Shown here one piece after another: positions 36,029 to 44,730 of a stretch of 64,000 bases of DNA. This stretch comes from Paracoccus denitrificans. Lineage in GTDB: Bacteria; Pseudomonadota; Alphaproteobacteria; Rhodobacterales; Rhodobacteraceae. Below the pieces are notes generated by a model. That model had not been told where the DNA came from and made no database searches. It saw nothing but the letters and a program-made list of their open reading frames with translations. A program made the translations under genes and the position numbers. The DNA lies in NCBI RefSeq assembly GCF_900100045.1, contig NZ_FNEA01000013.1, forward strand, positions 1 through 64,000, given 5' to 3'. How positions within the stretch are numbered: the first letter of the stretch is position 1; the number at the start of each line of letters is the position of its first letter.

Positions 36029-37812
36029 CCGGGCGCACCATCCCGGCCGGCCGCCCCGGCCCAACCGCGATCCGCGAGACCTGGCGCCAGTTGCAGGACA
36101 GCGTGGGCGAGGACGCCCCGCGCTTGCGGGCTGCCATTCTTGGCCTCTTGCTTGCCGCAGCGTTGCAGGGGCTGGCGCTGGCTGCCATCGCGCCGGTCCT
36201 TGTCGCAGCCTTCGACGGCAGGGACTGGCCGGGCGCATTGCGCTGGCTGGGGATCTGCACGATCCTCATGGTCGCGGCGACCGCGGCAAGGTGGTGGGCG
36301 CAGGGCTTCGACTTCAACGGCCGCATGGCCGCGGCCACGCATCGTGTCCGGCTGCGGCTGGGCGAGCAGATGCGGCGCATGCCGCTGGAAATGCTGCACG
36401 GCCACCGCACCGGCGAGCTGAACTCGATGGTCATCAACAACGTCGATGAAAACCTTCTGACCACGCTGACCATTCTCAACCTGATCTTCATCTCGGTCGT
36501 CACGCCGCTGGTGACGGGGCTGGCGCTGCTGGTGCTGGACTGGCGCGCAGGGCTGCTGGTCCTGGTGGTGTTTCCCGCCATCCTGCCCCTGTATCGCTGG
36601 CGCCGGCCCGCGATCGGGCGTGGCAAGCGCATTCTGGGCGCCGCCCACCAGCAGGCGAATGCGGATGTGCTGGAATACACGCAGGGCCTGCCCGTGCTGC
36701 GCGCCGCGTTGCAGGCCGGAGCGCGCGCCGGCAGGCTTGAACGGACGTTCCGCAAGCTGGAGGAGATCCAGATCTACGGGCATCGCAAGGGAGAAAAGCC
36801 GAATCTCATCGTCTCGACCGTTGTCGAGCTCGGGCTGGTCCTGATGCTTGGGCTCGGCGTGGCCTTCGTGGTCGCGGGAGAGATGGATCTCGCGCTTCTC
36901 GCCGCGCTTCTGGTGATCGTGGTGCGGCTGTCCGAGCCGCTGGCGACCTTCATTCTCTATACCGCGATCCTGGAATTGATCGAGGCAGCCTTGGACCGGA
37001 TCAAGGCGCTGCTTGCCATTTCACCCCTGGATCAGGCATTGCCCGCGCGAACGCCGGCACACTGCGGCATCAGATTCGAAGCTGCCAGCTTTGCCTATGC
37101 AGGGGCCGATGCCCCGGCCCTGCGCGATGTCGATCTGACGATCCCCGAGGGCAGCCTGACCGCATTCGTCGGCCCCTCGGGATCGGGCAAGACCACGCTG
37201 GCGCGACTGATCCTGCGCCATGCCGATCCCCAGAAGGGCCGCATCCTGATCGGCGGGGCGGATCTGCGCCAGATCCCCGAAAGCGCCCTGCGCGGGATGC
37301 TGTCCGTGGTGTTCCAGGACGTGCATCTGTTCAACGACACCGTCATGGCCAATATCCGCATGGCCCGCCCGGATGCGACCGAGGCCGAGGTCCGCGAGGC
37401 TGCCCGTGCCGCGCAATGCCTCGATTTCATCGAGCGGCTTCCGCTTGGCTGGAATACGCCCCTGGGCGAGATCGGCAGCCGCCTGTCAGGAGGGGAGCGT
37501 CAGCGCATCTCGATCGCGCGCGCGCTTTTGAAGGACGCGCCGATCCTGATCCTGGACGAGCCGACTGCGGCACTGGATACCGAAAGCGAACGTGCCGTTC
37601 AGCGCGCCATCGATGCCGTCGTGCGCGACCGCACGGTCATCGTGATCGCCCATCGGCTGTCGACCATCGCCGGCGCGGATCAGATCGCTGTCGTGGATGA
37701 CGGGCGCGTCGTCCAACTCGGCACGCATTCCGCGCTGCTGGCGCGGCCGGGCCGCTACCGCGCGATGTGGGAGGCGCAGCTGGCGGCGAAGATCTGGTCG
37801 GGTCGGGCGTGA
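36025..37812 (+). CDS. ABC transporter, fused membrane and ATPase domains (YbtQ/IrtB-like partner)
   Basis: 595 residues from ATG 36025 inside the preceding stop. Six membrane helices are followed by an ATPase with Walker A GPSGSGKTTL, signature RLSGGERQRISIARALL and Walker B ILILDEPTAALD. It has canonical catalytic motifs and probably forms a heterodimer with the upstream protein. The pair moves the locus siderophore across the inner membrane; direction is not shown by sequence. Confidence 0.87.
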   Translation: MTGRTIPAGRPGPTAIRETWRQLQDSVGEDAPRLRAAILGLLLAAALQGLALAAIAPVLVAAFDGRDWPGALRWLGICTILMVAATAARWWAQGFDFNGRMAAATHRVRLRLGEQMRRMPLEMLHGHRTGELNSMVINNVDENLLTTLTILNLIFISVVTPLVTGLALLVLDWRAGLLVLVVFPAILPLYRWRRPAIGRGKRILGAAHQQANADVLEYTQGLPVLRAALQAGARAGRLERTFRKLEEIQIYGHRKGEKPNLIVSTVVELGLVLMLGLGVAFVVAGEMDLALLAALLVIVVRLSEPLATFILYTAILELIEAALDRIKALLAISPLDQALPARTPAHCGIRFEAASFAYAGADAPALRDVDLTIPEGSLTAFVGPSGSGKTTLARLILRHADPQKGRILIGGADLRQIPESALRGMLSVVFQDVHLFNDTVMANIRMARPDATEAEVREAARAAQCLDFIERLPLGWNTPLGEIGSRLSGGERQRISIARALLKDAPILILDEPTAALDTESERAVQRAIDAVVRDRTVIVIAHRLSTIAGADQIAVVDDGRVVQLGTHSALLARPGRYRAMWEAQLAAKIWSGRA

Positions 37813-38190
37813 TCCGGACAGGAACACCCGCTGATAACGCAATGATGCGTTGGCAGTAGCTGGATGTCGCTGCGTCAGGACGGCAATGGCGATTGCCGGG
37901 GGGAGCTTTATCGTGCCGACACTACAGCCTCTGCCTGCGCTGATTACTGCTCCGGCGCCGGTTTGCGGGCGATCATCGCCGGGCGACCGATGCACGGGAA
38001 CAGGCTGGCCTAAGGCAAGGGGATAGCGGTTGTCGGTGCCTCCAGGCGGTATCCTGTCGGCCGCGTTGTTCGCGGGCATCGCCTGCGGAAGGATCATCGC
38101 CCGGCCACATCCTAGGCAGGGGTGCATTGCGCCATTGCCGGCGAAGGGCCCATGCCGATGCAAGAGACATGGGCGTTCCCTTGCGCCCGC
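37813..38190. other. Convergent intergenic stretch, nothing recognised
   Basis: About 380 bases between the ends of the ABC gene and the CBS-domain gene. No open frame with recognisable product, no RNA gene and no obvious terminator stem with T-run was seen. Confidence 0.4.
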
Positions 38191-38631
38191 TCAGCGGTAG
38201 CCGATATTCATGACATAATCATGCAGCAGGTTTTCCTCCTCCCGCACTTCCTGCAGCAGCGTCTGAAGAACATCGCGCGCATTCAGCACGCCGAGCGGGT
38301 GGCGGTTTGCATCGACGATCGGAATGTTCTTGAAGCCGCGGGCCTTCATGATGTCCCAGACATCCTGCAGCCAACCGTCCGGGGTCACGGTGGTGACGTC
38401 GCGCGTCATCGCCTCGATGACAGGTGCGGTGCAGCTGGCGCCGGTACAGCGACCTGTCTGGCGCACCACGTCGGTCTTGGTCAGGACGCCTGCCAGTCGG
38501 CCGGCAGCATCGCAGACCAGCAGCATGTCGCAGCCTTCGCCAAGCCGCCTTGCCGCCTGCAGAAGCGCCGCGTTCACATCGATCGATTGCAGGTGCCGGC
38601 GCGCGGTGGGCAGAAATTTCTGGATAAGCAC
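38191..38631 (-). CDS. CBS-domain protein
   Basis: 146 residues from GTG 38631 behind AGGAAGGAG. Two CBS motifs are visible: INAALLQAARRL-type with MLLVCDAAGRLAGVLTKTDVV, and TVTPDGWLQDVWDIMKARGFKNIPIVDANRHPLGVLNARDVLQ. Such pairs bind adenine nucleotides and sense energy state. It is the last gene of the leftward sdh-like operon, 12 bases after sdhD. It may regulate a partner in this operon. Confidence 0.85.
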   Translation of the reverse strand: MLIQKFLPTARRHLQSIDVNAALLQAARRLGEGCDMLLVCDAAGRLAGVLTKTDVVRQTGRCTGASCTAPVIEAMTRDVTTVTPDGWLQDVWDIMKARGFKNIPIVDANRHPLGVLNARDVLQTLLQEVREEENLLHDYVMNIGYR

Positions 38632-38643
38632 GTGAACTCCTTC

Positions 38644-39027
38644 CTATGCCATCGGCGCGATGCGCAGCACCGAAGCGATGCCGAACACGACACCTGCAAA
38701 GCAGGCCAGCTGGATCGCCGCCGCGGCGACGAACCGCGCGCCAGAATGAATGTAGTCCTCGGCCAGAACCTGGAGCCCCAGCGCCGCATGATGAAAGCCG
38801 GCCATCAACAGCAGGATCATGAGCCCGGAATTGAGCGGCGCCGCCAACCAGGCCACCAGCTTCGCGTGATCCGCGGCCGCGCCGCCGGCCAACGCCAGGG
38901 CGAACCACAGGACCAGCGGCACCAGACCCGCGGCAGAGACCCGCTGTGCCCACCAACGACCCGTGCCATGCCCCGCTGCTCCAAGGCCGCGTGCCCGTGC
39001 GAATGGCGGGATATGGCGGATCGTCAT
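38644..39027 (-). CDS. sdhD: Succinate dehydrogenase-like membrane anchor, SdhD type
   Basis: 127 residues from ATG 39027, overlapping the sdhC stop by ATGA. It has three membrane helices (about 30-50, 62-80, 98-122) and the family stretch FHHAALGLQVLAEDYIHS, with the histidine pair and the aspartate-tyrosine near the quinone site. It is a membrane anchor subunit, but the operon lacks sdhA and has a damaged sdhB, so a working complex II from here alone is doubtful. Confidence 0.75.
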   Translation of the reverse strand: MTIRHIPPFARARGLGAAGHGTGRWWAQRVSAAGLVPLVLWFALALAGGAAADHAKLVAWLAAPLNSGLMILLLMAGFHHAALGLQVLAEDYIHSGARFVAAAAIQLACFAGVVFGIASVLRIAPMA

Positions 39028-39401
39028 GCCAGCCCCCATGTCCACAACGCCAGCGTCAGGATCAGGCTTGTCCCCACCACCGTCCATCCGCCGGCATAGA
39101 TCGCGCGCAATTCGAAGCCCCGGCCACTGTCCCAGACCAGATGCCGGACGCCGTTGCAAAGGTGGTAAAACAGCGCCAGCGTTACAAGAAAAAGCGCAAT
39201 ACGGCCAGGCACGGACAGCAGCAGCGCCTGCGCGCTTCCGAACGCATCCTGGCCCGAGGCGCCGGCCATCAGCCAGGCTGCGAGGCCGAGGGCGCCGAGG
39301 CTCTGCGCCACGCCCGAAAGCCGGTGCCCGAACGACAGGACGGAGGTCAGCTGTGGCCGGTAGTTCTGCATGTTGGGTGATTTTGGACGGCGGTGAGACA
39401 T
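39024..39401 (-). CDS. sdhC: Succinate dehydrogenase-like cytochrome b556 subunit, SdhC type
   Basis: 125 residues with RPQLTSVLSFGHRLSGVAQS (Ser and Arg of the quinone site) and the haem-ligand region HLCNGVRHLVWDSG. Three membrane helices are seen. It begins 15 bases after the sdhB remnant and overlaps sdhD. It may be a second copy of the anchor, since the standard sdhCDAB operon of the organism is not in the window. Confidence 0.82.
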   Translation of the reverse strand: MSHRRPKSPNMQNYRPQLTSVLSFGHRLSGVAQSLGALGLAAWLMAGASGQDAFGSAQALLLSVPGRIALFLVTLALFYHLCNGVRHLVWDSGRGFELRAIYAGGWTVVGTSLILTLALWTWGLA

Positions 39402-39416
39402 GGCGCTTCCTTCGTG

Positions 39417-39906
39417 TCAGCCTTGCCGCTCGATCATTTTCTTCTTGATCTCGGCGATGGCGCGGCCGGGGTTCAGCCAAGGCTCGATCATTTCGTATTG
39501 GGCGAGCAGATGGGTCTGGTCGGGCACCAGTTCCTTGATCGCTGGCAGGTTGGCCAGCAGAAAGATCGTCGCAGGTTTGGCCCGATCGGCTATCGCCCAG
39601 GTGCAAGCGGTCCAGTTCGTGGCATCGATCGTCATGGCGCATGACCCGCATACGCCCTCGCGGCACGAACGCCGGAAAGTCAGCGTCGGGTCGATCCTGT
39701 TCTTTATCCAGATCAGCGCGTCGAGCGGTATCGGCCCGCAATCGTCCAGATCGTCGCGGAACGTATCCCGCCGCAGGCCGGCCATGCCGTCGGGATCGAG
39801 GCGATGGATGCGCAGCGTTGCGATCCGCGCAGCACCCCCGGCGCGGGCCAGGAAAGCGCCGCGGCCGCTTCAGGCGCGGCACCTCGTGCGGGCGAGCGAC
39901 GATCAT
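39417..39906 (-). pseudogene. sdhB: Truncated, frame-broken succinate dehydrogenase iron-sulfur subunit (SdhB)
   Basis: The N-terminal ferredoxin domain is clear: DDCGPIPLDALIWIKNRIDPTLTFRRSCREGVCGSCAM, with the [2Fe-2S] cysteines. It ends soon after LAQYEMIEPWLNPG. The entire C-terminal domain with the [4Fe-4S] and [3Fe-4S] cysteines is absent, so it is about half the usual 260 residues. The start at 39906 overlaps the DUF6522 stop by ATGA, but that frame must shift near 39840 to reach the conserved part (ARIATLRIHRLDPDGMAG). Either the gene is decayed or it encodes a reduced protein with a sequence error near its start. Confidence 0.7.
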
Positions 39907-40355
39907 GGCGCCTTTCCTAGCAACAGGGATGTCCGGCGCGGCGCGTCGATGCTGATCGCGATGGGGTCGCTGGCAGGGAAGGTTCCCTGCAACGCCAGGT
40001 CGAGAAGCGTCTCGATATGGGCCGCCTGTCCCGGATCACGCCCGCTTCCAGGCGCCCCGTGATCCGCGCCGGCCTCCGGCCTCCGGCTTCCGGGGCCGGA
40101 TGATCCGGCGAAATCCACCGCGCCGCAGGTCAGGATCCTGCCGCTTTCGTCCGCGGTGATCCGAATGCGGCGGCTGGACGAGAAGAAGATCAGCCGCACC
40201 GTGCCGGCATCCTTGCCCGCGCCGCGCTCGAACCGGCTGGTGATCGTGCCGTCGCGCATGCCCTGCCGCAAATCATCGGCGCTGATCCCGAATGCCCTGG
40301 CCAGGACGGCCGCGTCGATCCGGGCGCCGTCTTGCTGCAATTCGATCCCAGGCAT
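39903..40355 (-). CDS. DUF6522 family protein
   Basis: 150 residues. The first 80 fit DUF6522: IELQQDGARIDAAVLARAFGISADDLRQGMRDGTITSRFERG and VRLIFFSSSRRIRITADESGRIL. A tail with LQGTFPASDPIAI resembles small proteins found separately in rhizobial genomes, so this may be a fusion. Function is unknown; family members often sit beside nitric-oxide or hemerythrin genes. It lies between the NsrR-like gene and the sdhB remnant in the same direction. Confidence 0.65.
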   Translation of the reverse strand: MPGIELQQDGARIDAAVLARAFGISADDLRQGMRDGTITSRFERGAGKDAGTVRLIFFSSSRRIRITADESGRILTCGAVDFAGSSGPGSRRPEAGADHGAPGSGRDPGQAAHIETLLDLALQGTFPASDPIAISIDAPRRTSLLLGKAP

Positions 40356-40376
40356 CGCCGCCTCTCTTTCCCGGCC

Positions 40377-40814
40377 TCACTCGGCCGCCACCACGCGCCC
40401 TCCCGGACCCGCTCCGGGCCAGGCGCAATCCTCGAGCGTCGTACGGTCCAACTCGGCCATGAACGCCTCGCGCGCGGCGGAAAGCTGCGGCCGCAGGCGG
40501 CAGCGCGGCCTCAGGACGCATTCGCCGCCATCGGCGCGGAAACATTCCACGATGGCGAACTTGCGCTCCAGATGGCGCACCACCTGTCCCAGCGTGATCT
40601 CGTGCGCCGGGCGCATCAGCCGCAGCCCGCCGGACCTGCCGCGCTCGGACCGCACGAAGCCGCCAAGCCCCAGGTCGCTGACCACCTTGGCCAGGTGATG
40701 CTGCGAGATGGCGAACTCCCTGGCGATCTGCCCGGTCGAGATCGGCTTTTCCGGCGCCCCCGCCAGCCGCATCAGCACCCGCAATCCGTAGTCGGTAAAG
40801 GTCGCAAGACGCAT
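40377..40814 (-). CDS. nsrR: Rrf2-family transcriptional regulator, NsrR type
   Basis: 145 residues. The winged helix is MRLATFTDYGLRVLMRLA...AREFAISQHHLAKVVSDLG. The three cluster cysteines are spaced as in NsrR (VECFRADGGECVLRPRCRL). NsrR carries an Fe-S cluster that reacts with nitric oxide and then releases repression. It is divergent from a RIC/YtfE repair gene, the classic NsrR target, across two palindromes that probably serve as operators for both directions. Confidence 0.85.
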   Translation of the reverse strand: MRLATFTDYGLRVLMRLAGAPEKPISTGQIAREFAISQHHLAKVVSDLGLGGFVRSERGRSGGLRLMRPAHEITLGQVVRHLERKFAIVECFRADGGECVLRPRCRLRPQLSAAREAFMAELDRTTLEDCAWPGAGPGGRVVAAE

Positions 40815-40828
40815 CGGCTCTCCTAATT

Positions 40829-40843
40829 GGTATTGACAATACC
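40829..40843. promoter_or_regulatory. Palindromic operator 1 in the nsrR-RIC gap
   Basis: GGTATTG-A-CAATACC is a perfect 7-1-7 inverted repeat, 14 bases upstream of the regulator start. It shares the GGTATT core with the second palindrome, so both probably bind the same Rrf2 dimer. Confidence 0.7.
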
Positions 40844-40857
40844 GATTATGTGGGAGG

Positions 40858-40884
40858 ATATTCGGTATTGCAAGTACCGAATAT
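40858..40884. promoter_or_regulatory. Palindromic operator 2 in the nsrR-RIC gap
   Basis: Arms ATATTCGGTA (40858-40867) and TACCGAATAT (40875-40884) are perfect inverted repeats around TTGCAAG. It lies between the regulator and the RIC gene, suited to repress the rightward promoter. Confidence 0.72.
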
Positions 40885-40957
40885 AAGGGCTTCGCGCATC
40901 CTCCTGACCCGCGGCGCCCGACTCACCATCAGACACCCCCCGCTCATGGAGACCGCC

Positions 40958-41629
40958 ATGCCCCAGACCACATTCCCATTGCACGACCGGACGGTCGGCG
41001 AGATCGCCGCGCGGCTTCCCGGCGCGTCCGGCGTGTTCCGCCGCTTCGGCATCGATTTCTGCTGCCACGGAGAGGTGCCGCTGGCAGAGGCAGCCAATCG
41101 GCGCCAGCTGGACCTTGGCGCGCTCGAGGCGGTCCTGGGCGACCTCGATCCCCTGGCGATCCCCGATGCGCCACGGGAGACCGGGGCGCTGATCGACCAT
41201 ATCCAGACCCGCTATCACCAGGCGCATCGCCGGCAGATCCCCGAACTGATCGCGCTTTCGCGCAAGGTCGAGGCGGTCCATGCCGGCCACCCGGAGGTGC
41301 CCGGCGGCCTGGCCGACCTGCTGCAGCGGATATGGGGCGAGTTGGAGGTGCATATGAAGAAGGAAGAGTTGATCCTGTTCCCGGCCATGCGCCGGCAGGC
41401 GGCGGACCGGATTGCCGTCCCCATCGCCGAGATGCGGCATGATCACGACGATCACGGCGCCTTCCTGGCAGAGCTGGCGCGGCTGACGCAGGACCATACC
41501 GTGCCCGAGGGCGCCTGCCGGACCTGGCAGGCGCTTTACGCCGGGACCGCGCAGCTGCGGGCCGACCTGATGGAGCATATCCATCTGGAAAACAACGTGC
41601 TGTTCCCGCGCTTTGAAAAGGGCGCATGA
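40958..41629 (+). CDS. Di-iron iron-sulfur cluster repair protein (RIC/YtfE/ScdA family)
   Basis: 223 residues from ATG 40958, chosen over ATG 40946 because GGAG lies nine bases upstream. An N-terminal ScdA-type domain (TVGEIAARLPGASGVFRRFGIDFCCHG) precedes a hemerythrin-like four-helix bundle with iron ligands in HIQTRYHQAHR, EVHMKKEELILFPAM, MRHDHDDHG and HIHLENNVLFPRF. These proteins repair Fe-S clusters damaged by nitric oxide or oxidants. The NsrR-type neighbour and shared operators support that role. Confidence 0.92.
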   Translation: MPQTTFPLHDRTVGEIAARLPGASGVFRRFGIDFCCHGEVPLAEAANRRQLDLGALEAVLGDLDPLAIPDAPRETGALIDHIQTRYHQAHRRQIPELIALSRKVEAVHAGHPEVPGGLADLLQRIWGELEVHMKKEELILFPAMRRQAADRIAVPIAEMRHDHDDHGAFLAELARLTQDHTVPEGACRTWQALYAGTAQLRADLMEHIHLENNVLFPRFEKGA

Positions 41630-41742
41630 GCCTGCTGCTGGAAGCCGGGCCGCTATTCATGCAATCCCGCGACGCTTGCCGCCGGCCCCGCATCCAATGC
41701 CCCGAAGCCCGCCCCATGTGATCCAATCGAGGAGGAGGTTCC

Positions 41743-42066
41743 ATGTTCCGATCCAGTTGCATCCTTGCCGCCTCGCTGGCGCTGCTGCCGCCTGCCAGCC
41801 TTGCCCAGACCGGCCAGTCTGCCACGGGCGCAGCGGTGGCAGAGACGTGGCTGCCGACCCTGCAGGTCGATACGCCGCAGCAGGGCTTCGATCTGGCCAT
41901 CGTCATGGCGCGGCGGGCGGTCAGGACGACCCAGCCCGATGTCGCGATGCTGAAGGCGCAGCGGTCACGCTATGCCGAGGATGCGGCCAGCCTGATCGAC
42001 GTCTCGGCCGTGGCGGCGGCCTGGTTCGCGACCATCGCCGCGGCCAACGACTATTGGCGCGAATGA
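41743..42066 (+). CDS. Small secreted protein of unknown function
   Basis: 107 residues with a signal peptide ending PASLAQ, behind GGAGGAGG. The mature part is helical (DTPQQGFDLAIVMARRAVRTTQ and SAVAAAWFATIAAANDYWRE) with no cysteines or known motif. It lies between the RIC gene and the AhpD-like gene in the same direction, and may belong to the stress operon. Confidence 0.6.
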   Translation: MFRSSCILAASLALLPPASLAQTGQSATGAAVAETWLPTLQVDTPQQGFDLAIVMARRAVRTTQPDVAMLKAQRSRYAEDAASLIDVSAVAAAWFATIAAANDYWRE

Positions 42067-42085
42067 ACCTGAAGGGAGGACGACC

Positions 42086-42424
42086 ATGGCCGACATCTCC
42101 ATGCCCAAGGCCAGCGCCGCGCTTGGCGCGAAACGTCACGCGCTGGCGCCAGCCATCGACGATGCCTTTCTGGCGCTGTCGAAGGTGGTCTTCGCCGACG
42201 GTGCGCTGGACAAGCGCACCAAGCAGCTGATCGCGGTCGCCGTGGCCCATGTCACGCAATGCCCCTGGTGCATCGAGGGCCATGTCAAGGGCGCCCGCCG
42301 CGAGGGTGCCACCAACGAGCAGATCATGGAGGCGATCTGGGTCGCGGCCGAGATGCGCGCCGGGGCCGCCTATGCCCATGCCAACAAGGCGCTTGCGGTT
42401 CTGGATGAGATCGATGGCGCGTGA
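42086..42424 (+). CDS. AhpD-like / carboxymuconolactone decarboxylase family protein
   Basis: 112 residues with the family core KQLIAVAVAHVTQCPWCIEGHVKGARREGAT. The CxxC pair (CPWC) followed by EGH is the redox-active site of AhpD-like proteins, which reduce partner peroxidases. It begins 20 bases after the small secreted gene. A role in peroxide or nitrosative defence fits the neighbourhood; the electron partner is unknown. Confidence 0.85.
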   Translation: MADISMPKASAALGAKRHALAPAIDDAFLALSKVVFADGALDKRTKQLIAVAVAHVTQCPWCIEGHVKGARREGATNEQIMEAIWVAAEMRAGAAYAHANKALAVLDEIDGA

Positions 42425-42550
42425 AGCCTGCCCATGCCCTGCTGCCGCCCCTTGGGGAACATGGCTACGGGTCGAGGCCTGTATGAAGGGCGCGGCGGCA
42501 GCCCGGCGGATCACCGCGAGGCTCGATTCCACCCTTGGCCTTGCCGATAG

Positions 42551-44308
<1,758 letters not shown>

Positions 44309-44637
44309 GCAAGGCAGACCTTCGGAAACGACCGATCGTATCCAACGGCCCCCGACTCGAGCGGATGTCGGAACAGCCGATGCTGACGCATATCAGCCAA
44401 AGGCATCATACCGTGCGAGGCGGATAGGCACCAAAAGCAGCGTTGCAAGCGGTGCCGCAGAGGAGGGGTAGGAGATAGGGCCGGACGATTCCCAAGTGGT
44501 GTCGGCGCGCCAAGGTAGCGGGTGCTGGAGCACCGGCACGGAAGAGAATGTCCATGGGAGCGGCAGTATCTGATACGCCCCACAACTCCCGGAATAACAA
44601 CTTGGCAATCACGTCACGCGGCATCTTGACGCGATTC
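44309..44637. other. Intergenic stretch after ctaD, nothing recognised
   Basis: About 330 bases. Short open frames on both strands have no recognisable product. No clear terminator stem with T-run was found after ctaD. Confidence 0.4.
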
Positions 44638-44676
44638 GATATGTTTACACAAGCATATCGTGATGATACCTCACGA
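44638..44676. promoter_or_regulatory. Two overlapping inverted repeats upstream of the second TonB receptor
   Basis: GATATG-N10-CATATC (44638-44659) and TCGTGA-N7-TCACGA (44658-44676) sit 55-90 bases before the receptor start in a locally AT-rich patch. They are candidates for an iron regulator site, but neither fits a regulator consensus that can be named with confidence. Confidence 0.45.
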
Positions 44677-44730
44677 TCGTCGGTGGCGTGGAACCACGCG
44701 ATCCAGATATCACGGGGGGACCAGGGTGCC

